A stretch of 64,000 nt of DNA from Planococcus citri (GCF_950023065.1 NC_088678.1:25534580-25598579), one strand, 5' to 3'; shown: positions 40,401-47,656, counted from the first letter of the stretch. The notes: generated by a model from the letters alone, not told the origin. Made by a program: numbers and translations.

Positions 40401-43289
40401 GAACTTGCTCGCTTAAAAATGATCCATTTTTGGGCTCAAAATTGTGCCAGAAATTTTTTCAAAAGTAAATACAAGTTTTTAGAAAGCGACTGACGATTTT
40501 CAGGTCGTTGCGATAGAAAATGTGTCCATCGAGCGCCCGTTTACCACTTTTTTTAAAATTGCAATTTGAAAAAAGAATCCGTTTTCACCTTTAAATTCAG
40601 GAGCAACCTTAATTAATTTGAATAATTTAAAAAAAAAACACTTAGCTCATATTTTTGAAAACTAAAAAAAATAAAAATAAAATATAAGATTGTCAAAGTT
40701 TTGCTTTTTACCAGAAAATGAAAAAAAGAGTCTTTTTTCAAAAATCAAAAATGGTTAAAATTAAAAAAAAAATACTTTTACCTCATTTTTTTGAAAACTG
40801 AAAAAAAATAAAAAGATAAGATTGTCAAAGTTTTGCTTTTTACCAAAAATTGACAAAAAATGTCTTTTTTTTAAAAAATCAAAAATTGTTAAAAAGTTGT
40901 GCTTTTTAGCAAAAAATGGGCTAAAAAGTCTCACTTTTTCGCTAAAAATTTACAAAGTCCGCATTTTACCAGCAATTGTCAATAAATGGTGAGAGAGTTT
41001 CACTTTTTCGCCAAAAATTGGTCAAAATTCTCACTTTTTGCCAAAATTATAAAATACTTTTACTTTTATAAAAAAAATTGTCAAAAATTGTTGAACAGTT
41101 TCGCTTTCGATCAAAAATTTCTGAAAAGCTCTGCCTTCTGTCAAAATTATCAGTGTATCGCTTTCTCGCCAAGAATGCTTAAAATTGTCACTTCTTTAAG
41201 TACAAAAAAAAAAGTCTTTCATTTTTCTAAAAATTATCAAAATCTCGGTTTTTGCCAAAAATTACTAAAAAGTCTCGTTTTTTTGTACCAAAAATTGTAC
41301 ATATAAAGTCTTGTTTTTTTTTCTTGCCAAAAAGTGGTGAGAGACAGTCTAAAGTGCAAAACATTCTTTTGTTTTTTTTTCAAAATTACTCAATTGTTTC
41401 ACTTTTTTTTACAAGTAATAAAATTGCCAAAAAACTTCTTGTTCTGCTAAAAATTGTTGAAAAGTTTTACGTTTTCCCAGAAATTGCCGAAAAGCTTTGC
41501 CTTGCTAAAATATTGTTGAAGTGTCTCGCTTTCTACCTAAAAATACAATAAATCTCGCTCTTTGTCAAAATTGCCTAAAAGTCTGGTTTCTTGATAAAAA
41601 TTGCTTAAAATTGTTTATTTTGAAAAAAATTCCAAAAAGTCTCCATTTTTTCCAAAAATTCCCAAAAATTTGTGAAATAGACTCACTTTTTGACAAAAAT
41701 TACAAAAAATCTCGTTCTTTGTCAAAATTGCCCAAAAGTCTGGTTTCTTGATAAAAATTGCTTAAAATTGTTTATTTTGAAAAAAAAATTAAAAAGTCTC
41801 CATTAGTCCGGTTTCTTGATAAAAATTGCTCAAAATTATTAATTTTGAAAAAAATTTCAAAAAGTCTCCATTTTATCCCAAAAATTCCCAAAAATTTGTG
41901 AAATAGACTCATTTTTTGACAAAAATTACAAAGAGTCTCGTTCTTTGTCAAAATTGCCCAAAAGTCTGGTTTCTTGATGAAAATTGCTTAAAATTGTTTA
42001 TTTTGAAAAAAAATTCCAAAAAGTCTCCATTTTTTCCAAAAATTCCCAAAAAGTTGTGAAATAGACTCACTTTTTGACAAAAATTACAAAGAATCTCGCT
42101 CTTTGTCAAAATTTTCTAAAAGTCTTGTTTCTTGATGAAAATTGCTTAAAATTGTTTACTTATGTTGAAAAAAATTCCAAAAAGTCTCAATTTTTCCAAA
42201 AACTCCCCAATAGTTATGAAATAGACTCTTTTCTTCACAAAAATTACAATTGTCAAAATTGCCTAAAAGTGTGGTTTCTTGATGAAAATTGCTTAAAATT
42301 GTTTATGTTGAAAAAAATCCCAAAAAGTCTCAATTTTTTTAAGAAATTCCCAGTAAGTTGTGGAATAAGTAGACTCATTTTTTGACAAAAATTACTGAAA
42401 GTTCTGATTTTTACTATCTAATAGTTTAAAATTTAATATATTTTTTTGGGGGGTGTTTGTAATTACTTGATTGAACTTTTATAGGTAGGTATGTTTTTTT
42501 CTGGCAATTACTTTGTGCTCAATTTTTGTAACTTTTGGTTACATTTTTGCTTTCTGAATTGGGGGGGGGGGGGGTGAGGAGGATTGTTTACTTTTTTAAA
42601 AAAATCCCAAATTGAGTGGAAATTTTGAGCTTGTTTTTTTTGGCAGGGCGAATTCATTCCTACAGATAGAATTAACCATTTTTGAGTTCTTTGCATTAAT
42701 TAATCTGTTCGCCTTCATTACTAATATCCGTCTATTTCCGCAGGATCCTCAAATGGGCGGCGTAGCAATAGCCCTAAGCCACGGCTCGGTGTTATTCGAA
42801 TGCGCCAAACACGAGCTTCACTCGACCACAGCGCTGAAAAACCCAAACCGAAGACATCCAAGCCGTATAAGCCTGGTATTCTACCAGCATCGTAATCTAA
42901 ACCGTCCCAAACACGGTTGGGAAGAATGGGAAGAAAAAACACGCCTGAAGAAGCTCGGTATCAGCGGCACAGCTCCTTCGCCCTTACTACCGACAACTCC
43001 GACAACTTTATCTTCATCTTCATCGTCTTCATCAACCACAACCAGCGCATCGACCAATACATCTCCTACGCTGCAAAGCACAGACGGCGGCAAAGCTAAC
43101 GAGTTTGTTCATTTAGTTCCTAATGTTGTAGATACAAAACCAGCTGGGCCGCCGTCTCCGCCGCCATTCATGTTAAATACCGGCCACACCAGCGCTTTTA
43201 GCGCGATTACTTGGACCACGTTGTTCCCAATGCATCCCTGTATCAGCTCGGGACCATATAAAGATAAGAAATTGACCGATGTAAGGTAA
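4239..43289 (+). CDS. Tet: TET methylcytosine dioxygenase, 14 visible coding exons, 5' end missing
   Basis: This is a nuclear Fe(II)/2-oxoglutarate dioxygenase that oxidises 5-methylcytosine to 5-hydroxymethylcytosine and further products; insect TET is also reported to act on RNA. The exons join in frame (198, 151, 129, 194, 248, 2223, 178, 224, 187, 228, 155, 1390, 123 and 546 nt; 6174 in total) and give 2057 residues plus stop. Counting from the first visible residue, the Cys-rich domain is about 1048-1244 and the DSBH is about 1245-1380 and 1877-1945, split by a low-complexity insert. Seen directly: HRD (1308-1310) and ELH (His 1902) as iron ligands, and Arg 1917 in PSRISLVFYQH as the 2OG-binding arginine. 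These match TET2 H1382, D1384, H1881 and R1896 by motif. No CXXC zinc finger is visible. Every exon has AG/GT borders and matching phase. Family identity is essentially certain; the start of the protein is unknown. Confidence 0.96.
4437..7249 (+). other. TET intron 1, 5' part: no gene seen
   Basis: The stretch is AT-rich intronic DNA with short ORFs only, a small GT-dinucleotide run near 5769 and a poly-G tract near 5367. I see no coding homology, RNA gene or clear repeat structure. Confidence 0.5.
7250..8826. mobile_element. Foldback (long inverted-repeat) element A, non-autonomous
   Basis: The ends are near-perfect inverted copies: ACAAGGGAACCTCTTGAGGT at 7250 and its reverse complement ending at 8826. 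The inverted arms continue inward for about 430 bases on each side (about 7250-7690 and 8400-8826). Between and within the arms are direct repeats of a module containing AAACAGGTCGAGTGTAATAT (near 7909, 8135 and 8443). No transposase ORF is present; the 148-aa frame across 7867-8313 simply reads through two repeat modules. No clear target-site duplication is visible. It resembles non-autonomous foldback DNA transposons, but the superfamily is not identified. Confidence 0.75.
8827..11664 (+). other. TET intron 1 segment: no gene; more CpG-rich from about 9300
   Basis: The sequence is AT-rich up to about 9290, with a run of about 15 C near 9187. It then becomes visibly richer in CpG, with CGACGACTCGACTCG-type triplet strings near 9650, until about 11300. 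Short ORFs on both strands show no recognisable domains. The CpG-richer part might be regulatory, but there is no direct evidence of a promoter. Confidence 0.4.
11665..12015. repeat. Three-copy tandem repeat, unit about 115-121 bp
   Basis: The phrase GAGACTTGTGTTTGTTT recurs at about 11670 and 11791 and, with changes, near 11906. Each copy is followed by CATTCCTCTGGCC-like and GAGATTTTCCATTTA-like blocks. This is a simple diverged tandem array inside intron 1. Confidence 0.75.
12016..13928 (+). repeat. Intron 1 segment with degenerate AATCCCAAAAC and GGTTCTGGTT repeats
   Basis: Two patches (about 12300-12480 and 13060-13170) are built from variants of AATCCCGAAACC. A third (about 13195-13860) is built from variants of TGGTTCTGGTTCC on the same strand. 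The block between 12500 and 13020 looks unique. No gene was found; overlapping ORFs at 13219-13576 are repeat read-through. Confidence 0.55.
13931..14189. mobile_element. Small MITE-like element with TA flanks
   Basis: The terminal inverted repeat CCCTACTGACAAGAAA at 13931 is matched, with one mismatch, by the reverse complement ending at 14189. The dinucleotide TA flanks both ends, as expected for a TA target-site duplication (Tc1/mariner-like or PIF-like insertion). The 260-bp body is GC-richer than its surroundings and has no transposase. Confidence 0.5.
14498..14928. mobile_element. MITE-like element with imperfect 38-bp terminal inverted repeats
   Basis: GTACGGGGTGTTTCGTACAA starts at 14498. 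The reverse complement of the right end reads GTACAGGGTGTTTCATAGGT, and both continue into GACCTAYCTCCT and then CATC. Related ends occur nearby at about 14384-14425 and 15083-15100 (GGGACACCCTGTATGC), so several copies or fragments are clustered. No ORF and no certain target-site duplication. Confidence 0.6.
14929..18142 (+). other. TET intron 1 segment: no gene seen
   Basis: This is AT-rich DNA with a CpG-richer island at about 16380-16900 that includes CGACGACGTCGACGTCGTCG-type triplets near 16840. ORFs on both strands over that island overlap each other and show no domains. A poly-A run of about 20 lies near 17439. Confidence 0.4.
18240..19560. mobile_element. Foldback element B, copy 1
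   Basis: The left arm (about 18240-18500, with AAGGTAGATCGAAAGATCAG, then GGAAACTGTTTCAAACAGTC, then CTGGAGCCTCCAGCAG) is mirrored by the right arm (about 19150-19330). Inside are several inverted modules carrying CTGGAGGCTCCAG and CAGTCGACTTCGTA. The right flank from 19400 (GCTGACCTGTCAATCAAA and on to CGATCCT near 19550) matches the right flank of the copy at 53125-54560. It seems to sit inside another decayed repeat bounded by TCAGGCATGAAAT (18147) and its inverse near 19660. No transposase ORF. Confidence 0.7.
19680..21706 (+). other. TET intron 1 segment: no gene; one short hairpin
   Basis: This is AT-rich intronic DNA. The only structure seen is the perfect stem-loop at 20323-20373, listed separately. 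Confidence 0.45.
20323..20373. other. Perfect 19-bp stem with 13-nt loop
   Basis: AGAAAGGTGTCTTATGTGT (20323-20341) is followed, after 13 bases, by its exact reverse complement (20355-20373). It could be the remnant of a palindromic repeat or a transcribed hairpin. The stem is shorter than a typical pre-miRNA. Confidence 0.6.
21707..22135. repeat. 33-bp minisatellite, about 12-13 copies
   Basis: The unit is a variant of TCGTTCGCGAACGAATCGAT followed by TCGTACAAGTGAA. It contains two short palindromes, TTCGCGAA and GAATCGATTC. Copies are highly similar between about 21740 and 22020 and decay at the edges. Both strands give 88-101-aa frames only because the unit is a multiple of three without stops. 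Related units occur at about 60800-60900. Confidence 0.9.
22220..23790. repeat. Head-to-head arrays of 172-bp modules forming a long inverted repeat
   Basis: Modules contain GGTTGAACCGATTTTGATGA, CCGGACAATTTGTCACCATC and TTTATCGAGCGACAAAATTT. They lie in reverse orientation at about 22220-22830 and forward orientation at about 22880-23790. Two forward modules (22948-23119 and 23120-23291) are nearly identical at exactly 172-bp spacing, so a duplication is recent. The outer ends pair: the sequence near 22230-22280 matches the inverse of 23725-23790. Small ORFs here are repeat read-through. Confidence 0.8.
23926..24327. repeat. Cluster of ten GAGATCC/GGATCTC motifs
   Basis: GAGATCC occurs at 23926, 23953, 24091, 24196 and 24268. 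Its inverse GGATCTC occurs at 24126, 24231, 24282, 24290 and 24321. The outer pairs extend as ATTGCGAGATCCG and CGGATCTCGTAAT, giving an overall inverted arrangement. This may be a MITE-like palindromic element; no ORF. Confidence 0.6.
24330..25956 (+). other. 3' end of TET intron 1: no gene seen
   Basis: The segment includes a GA-rich stretch (about 24865-24920), a run of about 14 C near 25081 and moderately CpG-rich sequence at 25095-25400. It ends in a good acceptor (TTTATGTTTTTACAG at 25942-25956). No coding homology seen. Confidence 0.45.
25957..26107 (+). CDS. Tet: TET exon b
   Basis: This exon has acceptor TTTTTACAG at 25948-25956 and donor GTAAGC at 26108; it starts in phase 0 and ends one base into a codon. 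It encodes PGSVMPFYGSNIPAGN and then ATPGFPQAVREHRF through TEAAAM. It is a Pro-rich, probably disordered N-terminal region with no named domain. The phase joins both the upstream 4239-4436 exon and the downstream exon. Confidence 0.85.
26203..26331 (+). CDS. Tet: TET exon c
   Basis: The acceptor is TTTTCCAG (to 26202) and the donor GTACGT at 26332. After the split serine codon it reads TWPPQGQFIQQLPPPQIDE, then RYHPQYPPGAP through SYTQPTPG. It is rich in Pro, Gln and Tyr. The preceding intron is only 95 nt. There is no known domain. Confidence 0.85.
26552..26745 (+). CDS. Tet: TET exon d
   Basis: Acceptor TCTTTGCAG, donor GTGGGT at 26746. It reads GYQPVQSGFLQTNGPPYQTS and on to YMNGAYPGQ, a Pro/Asn/Gly-rich linker. 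It completes a split glycine codon from the previous exon and ends in phase 0. Confidence 0.87.
26864..27111 (+). CDS. Tet: TET exon e
   Basis: Acceptor TGTGTGCGCAG, donor GTAAGT at 27112. It encodes ETTLVPQPSSTPNSRCSS through GYPPPQPPQSQQSLRNSSG, another low-complexity Pro/Ser/Gln segment. It ends two bases into a glycine codon that the exon at 30417 completes. Confidence 0.87.
27112..30416 (+). other. TET intron of 3.3 kb: no gene, low-complexity DNA
   Basis: The intron contains long A, T and C homopolymers and many GGGGGAGG-like patches. A fragment at about 27318-27350 (TGCTCCAGAACTGCTCAAAA) and one near 29095-29140 (GGACTCCTCCTTTAGTCAAA) resemble parts of foldback element B. I see no ORF with coding character. 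Confidence 0.5.
30417..32639 (+). CDS. Tet: TET large exon f (poly-Gln region with KxE motifs)
   Basis: The 2223-nt exon encodes about 741 residues. It starts YPGQNSQSVAHRF and is dominated from about 30826 to 31640 by Gln runs. The longest is 18 Gln at 31141-31194, coded by mixed CAG and CAA, so the DNA is not a pure CAG tract. Six short [IV]-K-x-E sites follow (31426, 31546, 31597, 31657, 32050 and 32557); these fit the SUMO acceptor consensus. The C-terminal third is less repetitive and includes ELWSYPCTKPSILEPVMQHP, EGCYAKMKTIDDILDIKG and NEDLVVDKIDANVAKKIQD, leading into the Cys-rich domain. Acceptor GTTCGCGCAG, donor GTGAGC at 32640. The role is probably regulatory; this part is not catalytic. 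Confidence 0.93.
32739..32916 (+). CDS. Tet: TET exon g (start of Cys-rich domain)
   Basis: It encodes RLKNNIKTEIPECDCFPSDK, then EPGSYYTHLGTAANLSELR and IGYKGNAIRIEK. This corresponds to the beginning of the TET Cys-N region (family motifs YTHLG and KGKAIRIE). CDC supplies presumptive zinc ligands. Acceptor GGTTTTCAG, donor GTACCT at 32917; the upstream intron is only 99 nt. IKTE near the start is a seventh KxE site. Confidence 0.96.
33011..33234 (+). CDS. Tet: TET exon h (Cys-rich domain)
   Basis: It reads LLYTGKEGKTTQGCPLAKW, then IIRRSSLDEKVLVLVKHRPG, HKCPTAWIIMVLVAWEGVP and LLYNMLVHKLN. This is highly diagnostic of TET (YTGKEGK, QGCP-AKW-RRSS, GH-C, VWEG). The RRS corresponds to TET2 R1261/R1262, of which R1261 contacts 2-oxoglutarate. 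The acceptor ACTGTATAG has a weak pyrimidine tract; the donor is GTGAGT at 33235. Confidence 0.96.
33349..33535 (+). CDS. Tet: TET exon i (Cys-rich domain core)
   Basis: The sequence RRCATNEPRTCACQGLDPET followed by CGASFSFGCSWSMYYNGCK is the strongest TET signature in the window. It contributes several zinc-binding cysteines. It then reads YARSKTVRKFRLSVRSE, ending in phase 0. Acceptor TTGCTGCAG, donor GTGAGT at 33536. A 3.5-kb intron with repeats separates it from the next catalytic exon. Confidence 0.98.
34287..34496 (-). CDS. Unrecognised small ORF in TET intron, 69 aa, basic/coiled-coil-like
   Basis: It starts MATKRSAPKTSMATLKRLRL and continues DEEAIPKLLRTMEEVQENL through HIKTTK. It has a lysine/arginine-rich start and a heptad-like middle. 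It lies antisense to TET, directly downstream of a decayed ORF on the same strand (34544-35189), and abuts the repeated AT-rich tract. I do not recognise the family. It may be a fragment of a mobile-element or captured gene rather than a functional gene. Confidence 0.35.
   Translation of the reverse strand: MATKRSAPKTSMATLKRLRLDEEAIPKLLRTMEEVQENLTNYQRSKAHCDRIRNGEIHEKLVEHIKTTK
34544..35189 (-). pseudogene. Decayed copy of unrecognised MSK-type ORF
   Basis: From the ATG at 35187-35189 the minus strand reads MSKHTSSSPIFEPKRARVEP, then SGFDKIQEQIDTLHEAVHNL. It is homologous to the intact ORF at 36540-36821. In-frame stops replace Gln after the NLR and again after QNF. A frameshift follows, after which another frame gives LPIYTLGTPITMVRVRTG and, past a further stop, ETIDLTEEQDNNDLEVQVI before the final stop at 34544. 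The + strand ORF over 34602-34832 is its shadow. The original product is unknown. Confidence 0.5.
36540..36821 (-). CDS. Unrecognised ORF in TET intron, 93 aa, intact homologue of 34544-35189
   Basis: It reads MSKRTSSSPVFEQKLARIEP, then SGFDRIQTQIDTLQEAVHNL and RQMNANLTRQNF, ending HQHIHYCQ. A basic Ser-rich start is followed by a likely coiled coil. The paralogue at 34544-35189 keeps most of the first 40 residues but has stops, so this copy is the better preserved. The stop falls at the boundary with the AT-rich tract (CAGTAGGTAATTTT), which also looks like a splice donor. I do not recognise the family; expression is unproven. Confidence 0.4.
   Translation of the reverse strand: MSKRTSSSPVFEQKLARIEPSGFDRIQTQIDTLQEAVHNLRQMNANLTRQNFGNLNNKLRLNSGLLRRKLVNNDQSPTRQIINPNHQHIHYCQ
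37032..37259 (+). CDS. Tet: TET exon j (DSBH, iron ligands HxD)
   Basis: It encodes SLISPLYEQMAPLAFQNMTQ, then ECRLGSKNGRPFSGVTAC and DFCAHSHRDMHNMNNG. HRD at 37221-37229 provides the first two Fe(II) ligands. The Thr of GVTAC and the Asn of HNM match TET2 T1372 and N1387. Acceptor TTTTGCCTCAG, donor GTAAGT at 37260, phase 0 at both ends. Confidence 0.98.
37354..37508 (+). CDS. Tet: TET exon k (DSBH)
   Basis: It reads VVTLSKHRSLSKPDDEQLHV, then LPLYTIDDTDEFGDKENQ and NKIKNGSVEVLTK. DEQLHVLPLY and DEFG are conserved TET beta-helix motifs. Acceptor TTTTGTTCAG, donor GTATGT at 37509; it ends inside a lysine codon. Confidence 0.97.
37610..38999 (+). CDS. Tet: TET exon l (low-complexity insert within the DSBH)
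   Basis: After YPCEVRVRSVPLQPCRRHG and KKRKDEAAESL, the end of the first DSBH half, it encodes about 440 residues rich in Ser, Pro, Thr and Asn. There are many SP dipeptides (for example SPSVDSLQSPSERN and TPIRQSPNLQSP). A long variable insert at this point is typical of TET enzymes, and in TET2 crystal work it could be removed without loss of activity. SP sites suggest phosphorylation by proline-directed kinases; this is inference. Donor GTTAGT at 39000. Confidence 0.95.
39096..39218 (+). CDS. Tet: TET exon m (end of insert, re-entry to DSBH)
   Basis: It reads QFPRWDLSSPSPTCIPNVP, then ESPKTEPLGEVTDFIDNEE and CFK. FIDNEECFK joins DPQMGGVAIA of the next exon, matching the family pattern before GGVA. 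The acceptor TTCCAGCAG is a tandem NAG-NAG site, so the first Gln may be optional. Donor GTGAGT at 39219. Confidence 0.95.
39219..42743 (+). other. TET last intron, 3.5 kb: no gene; satellite-like 3' half
   Basis: The first 1.4 kb is AT-rich with homopolymer tracts and no visible coding. The rest is mostly the AAAAATTGTCAAAAAGTCTC-type repeat listed separately. A run of about 15 G lies near 42559. The intron ends in CTATTTCCGCAG. Confidence 0.6.
40850..42415. repeat. Degenerate 30-bp satellite with a 158-bp higher-order unit
   Basis: Short units of the type AAAAATTGCCAAAAAGTCTC recur throughout. From about 41530 a longer unit containing GTCTGGTTTCTTGATAAAAA repeats at about 41583, 41741, 41808, 41967, 42125 and 42271, mostly 146-159 bp apart. 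ORFs over this interval are read-through of the repeat. Confidence 0.8.
42744..43289 (+). CDS. Tet: TET last coding exon n (DSBH second half and C terminus)
   Basis: It encodes DPQMGGVAIALSHGSVLFEC, AKHELHSTTALKNPNRRHPS and RISLVFYQHRNLNRPKHG. His of ELH (42819-42821) is the third iron ligand, Arg of PSR (42864-42866) the 2OG anchor, and Tyr and His of FYQH the base-contacting pair (TET2 Y1902, H1904). A Ser/Thr-rich linker and a conserved-looking tail (SAITWTTLFPMHPCISSGPY) precede the TAA at 43287-43289. The stop overlaps a GTAAGG, so a further splice is possible but not needed. Confidence 0.97.
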   Translation, partial: DPQMGGVAIALSHGSVLFECAKHELHSTTALKNPNRRHPSRISLVFYQHRNLNRPKHGWEEWEEKTRLKKLGISGTAPSPLLPTTPTTLSSSSSSSSTTTSASTNTSPTLQSTDGGKANEFVHLVPNVVDTKPAGPPSPPPFMLNTGHTSAFSAITWTTLFPMHPCISSGPYKDKKLTDVR

Positions 43290-46150
43290 TTGTAACTTTC
43301 TAATCAGGCGCCTACATTCGAATACTAGATGCTGGCCATCGAATACCTGTACGTTTTCATTTTCATTAACGAACGTTGATCTCTTAAAAATAAATTTTAA
43401 AGTTGCAAAAAAAAAAAAGGTTTTTAGTTTTTAAGCACGGTTTTTCGCGCAGAACAATATAATTTTTTTAATAGATTTTAATCGTTATGTGTTCATTATG
43501 TTTACGATACAGTCGTCGCTCATCATTAACCTAACCTCCCTCAATAAAATCCGAGCGTATCATATCATTTTTAATACATAAAATTGAATCTGCAGCAATC
43601 TCGTATTTTAACTCGTCGATTTCAAAATCAAATCAGATTAACTTTCTCGTACACGCGAATCAGATGACAATATGATTTTTATTTTTGTTCATTTTGATAT
43701 TAATTCATTTTACTTTATTGATTATACAACTTTCAAGATTTTTATTTTCTTTTTTCGAGTTACTCGAAGACCGTTTTAAATACGGTATTTTTATTGTTTT
43801 TATTTTATATTTTTTTTCGTTTGTTTTATTGTTTTTTTTGAATTTTTTTTCTGAAAAAAAAAAATAATAATAACGATCAACGTTAGCATTGATAAAACTC
43901 TTGCCATATAAAAGCGTTAGATACTTAGGGTTTTTTTTGATAGATTAAAAACCCACGTGGTTAATTTTTCCTGTTTATTCTCTTATTTGTAATAATATGT
44001 ATTATATTTGTGTGTGTTTTTCCCTATTTTTTTTCCATTTTGTACTATTTTTAGATTAGAAGTTAATTTTTTTCATTTTTTTTGTGTTTTCTTCGAGGAA
44101 GGATAATTTTTTCGGATATATTTTTTTTCTTTTTGTAGATTATTATTATTATTTGATTATTTATTTTCCCTCTCTCTTTATTAACGATGAAATGATTTTT
44201 GTTAGAATCCTGTTCGAAAATCTTTTCTAATGCTCAGAATAGTTTGTATATGTATCTGTGAGTGTGAGTATGTGATTTATAATACGTGTGTGGATGCACA
44301 TGTGTTTTATATTATGTAAGTTTCATGTCCCTTTCGATATGTCATCAGACTTCAAAATAGAAGGGGAATTTTAACACCGAGTTGGTCATTTTTTGGTATC
44401 ACGAGGAGGTTGTTTTGTGAAATATGGGTTTCGATGAAAAAAAAACTACACCCTCGTTACGTATTAATTAATTACATTCCTTCGAAACGAAAAAAATAAC
44501 GATGATGTTGCAATTTTTGGTATTTTTTTTGTTGGGTTAAAAAACGTCGTCGTAACGTTGGAAAAAAATTAAAATAAATGATCAAACCCTTTAGCATTGT
44601 TGTAAAATCATTTGCAAGGCACACGTTGAACCATTATGTGAAATTTTTTTTATTCTTAATGTAAGGTTTTTTCTTATAATTTTTTTTTTTATATAAAATT
44701 TTGAAAAAATGAAAAAAATGTATTTTTTTGTAAAAAAAATCGACCATTGTAAAGATTGATGTACTTTCAATGTGACCCCGGTGACAATCGAAATTTTAAA
44801 CGAAGACCACGACATATCTAACGAATAAGGGGGGTTCGTTTTTTGGTCATCTTTACATCGTTATAATATTTTCGTATACGGTTTTTTGTAGGTAGAGCTA
44901 CCGAAACTACATAAATAATAATTTTGTAGACGAATATCTCTGTACACGTAAAAAATATCAATCTCGTAGTTGCGACGAATAAATTATTCCAAAATTCGAA
45001 GATTTTTTCTGATGAAAGTACGAAAAGAATGAGCAATATTGAAATTTAAAAAAAAAAAGTACGTCGAATAAAATTACTTTGTAAATTGTGATCGAATGTA
45101 AGTGTGTTATATATTGTAAGGATTTCGTTGTAACAACCTGTTTTTTTCTTTTCTCTATCTCTCTCTTACTCTCTCTCGTGATTAACCAATGAAATAGTGA
45201 GCTTTTACGACAGTACAAAATTTATATCAAAAAAAAAAAGTTTTACTGAACATATTTTTTTTTATGTAAGCGACGAATACTTAAGTTATTGTATACAATT
45301 GTTTAATTTAATGCGTACTTTTTTTATACGTAGTTAAGCTACAAGTTAAGTTATGTGTGGATGAAAGAAAAAAAAAAACATCATTTTTTTCCTCAGTTAA
45401 ACTGTAAGATTTTAAATTACTGCGTAAGTTTATTACCCCTGCATATGTTTCAAAAAACGTATTGCAATATTTTTTTTAAATGAGTTTTTTTTTAAAACAT
45501 GTGAACGTATTTTTTGTAGGTTTTTTTTTCTTTAGGTTAAAACGACTGTGGAAGTTGTGTTTTGTCCCTAGTCACGGTTCAAGTTTTATCTATTTTTTTG
45601 TGTTTTTTTTTTTTTTTTGCAAAAATATGTAAAGTCGAAATTACCATATGAAATTTCCTATCTAGAGATTAGTTAGGGGTGTTAATATTAATTTTTTTAT
45701 ATTATAGAATTAGTCTGACATGAAAATTTTTTTGCGGCGAATGATCTCAAACGTGTACAGTTTTTTTTTCTAAAAAAGAAAATCATCCTACTCCCCTAAT
45801 ATTACCACCATCGAAGAATTCCAATCAGTTGAAATGTATTTTTAAGGAGTTTTTTTTTTTTTTTTTTTGTCGCTATATCAACGTATGTGAGTAATCGATT
45901 TTAAATTCCAGTTGAAAATCATTTTTATATTTGTAGTATTTTTACATTTTAATCGATGTATTTTATATTTATTTATTTTTGTCGTAATTTTACTATTGGT
46001 ACTTTTTTTTCGTAATATTTATTTCGAGTGTTCGGTTTTTTAACACGATACAAAGAAGGATAAGTGTAAAGTAAGAATTAATGAAACACATACCAAAATG
46101 ATTTGTATTTGTTTAAAATCTGAATATCAATAAATATTATCATTTGTATA
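43290..46150 (+). other. Probable TET 3' untranslated region
   Basis: About 2.9 kb of T-rich sequence follows the stop with no coding frame. Earlier AATAAA hexamers occur at 43389 and 43543, so shorter 3' ends are possible. The whole block ends near a strong signal at 46129. Extent is inferred; no transcript evidence. Confidence 0.55.
46129..46134 (+). promoter_or_regulatory. Tet: Candidate distal polyadenylation signal
   Basis: AATAAA is followed within about 20-30 nt by a GT/T-rich element (TTGGTGTTTTTTTTT), the arrangement expected for cleavage near 46150. Confidence 0.55.
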
Positions 46151-46364
46151 AAATGTTGGTGTTTTTTTTTTTTGCCATAATTGAAACTATTTTGAACTTG
46201 AAATTAAGATTTCACCTGTGAGTATTGAAAAAAATAAGGCCAAAATGAACTCTCCGTATCAAAGAACCCTTATGTAGCGATAAATTGATCAAAATTTCAA
46301 TTTTACACGGATGGGTGCTGCCATCTATCGGAGTATTAGCGAACTACTAGGTTCGTGTCGAATT
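46151..46364. other. Short intergenic spacer after TET
   Basis: The spacer is AT-rich and nothing was recognised. Confidence 0.5.
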
Positions 46365-46700
46365 TTGGTATTAGAGACCTGCTAATATCCTATATTCTCT
46401 TGATAACATTACCACTTTTTCGGGCGGTTGTAACGCTATTTTGGCGATTTTTAGCCGTGTCAAATGGGTTGCATACCCAAACATATCAAGGCAGAGAGTT
46501 TAAAATAATTTCAGAGACCTGCTAACATCTTCTACTCTCCTAATAACATGACCACTTTTTTGAACCGTTTCAGCGCGGTTTGGGCATTTTAGCTTTGTCG
46601 AATAGGTTGCATATCCAAACATATCAAGGCAAACACATTTTAGAACTCATTTTTGGCCTTTTGCGATCATTTCGATGTGTCGAATGGGTTGCATATCTTT
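46365..46700. repeat. Tandem repeat, unit about 142 bp, two full copies plus a partial
   Basis: AGAGACCTGCTAATATCCTA at about 46372 recurs as AGAGACCTGCTAACATCTTC at 46514. Each copy ends in GGTTGCATAYCCAAACATAT. A third partial copy of GGTTGCATATC lies near 46687. Confidence 0.8.
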
Positions 46701-46879
46701 ACAAAACAGAGTGCGAAACTTATAATCTATTACCTTAATTAATTTTCAAGCTAGGCGAGTAAAATGTACCTAAGCGATAAAACCCAAATTCGGCATAAGG
46801 GGGTTTTTGAAGGCATTGAATTTTATTCACGCGTAACTCAAAATTACCCTCAAAAGAGAGGGGGTAAAGCTCAAAATGG

Positions 46880-47545
46880 AGCTTATAGTCACGCGACACA
46901 TATCACGTGACATATCGAAATATATGTTTTTGACACTCCTGAACACGAATTTGATAACATTTTGGCGGAAATCCCACAAGGGGCTTCTGAAGGGTAGGTT
47001 CAAAACTCAAAAATTAGTCCAAATATTATGTGGCACATCAAAATGCATGTTTTAGAGGCTTTTAAGCACGAATTTGATGTTATTTCGGGGTAAACCTCAA
47101 CATGGGCTTCTGATGGGGAGGTTCAAAACTCAAAAATGGGCCTAAATATCACGTGACACATCAAAACATATGTTTTCGAGACCCCTGATTACGAATTTAT
47201 TATTATTTTGGAGGAAATCTCAAAATGGGCTTCTAAGATAGAGGTTCAAAATTCCAAAATTGGCCTGAATATCACGTGGCACATCCAATAATGCATGGTT
47301 TTGAAGGTCCCGAGTACGAATTTGATATCATTTTGGCGTGAGCCCCAAAATTGACTTTTGATGGAGTGGTCCAAGACTCAAAAATTGACCCAAATTTCAA
47401 GTGGCATATCGAAATGTATGTTTCCGAGGCTCCTAAGTACGAATTGTATTTCATTTCGGAGTAAACCCCGAAAGAGACTTCTAAAAACGAGGTTCAAAAT
47501 TCCAAACTTGCCCTGAATATCACGTGACATATCAAAGTCACAGTG
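46880..47545. repeat. Tandem repeat, unit about 122 bp, about five copies
   Basis: The phrase ATCACGTGRCACATCRAAA recurs at about 46905, 47027, 47149, 47271, 47397 and 47519, almost exactly every 122 bp. Each is followed by GTACGAATTTGAT, CCCCAAAATGGGCTTCTGA and AGGTTCAAAACTC variants. Copies are diverged but in register. Confidence 0.88.
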
Positions 47546-47656
47546 ATGAGAAATAATATTAATAATATTTTCGAAACTCTCATTGCTTCAAAATAATAAT
47601 TGTTTTTCAGTGTTTTCATATCTTCCAAATTACAATATTTCAGAATAATTTCCAAC

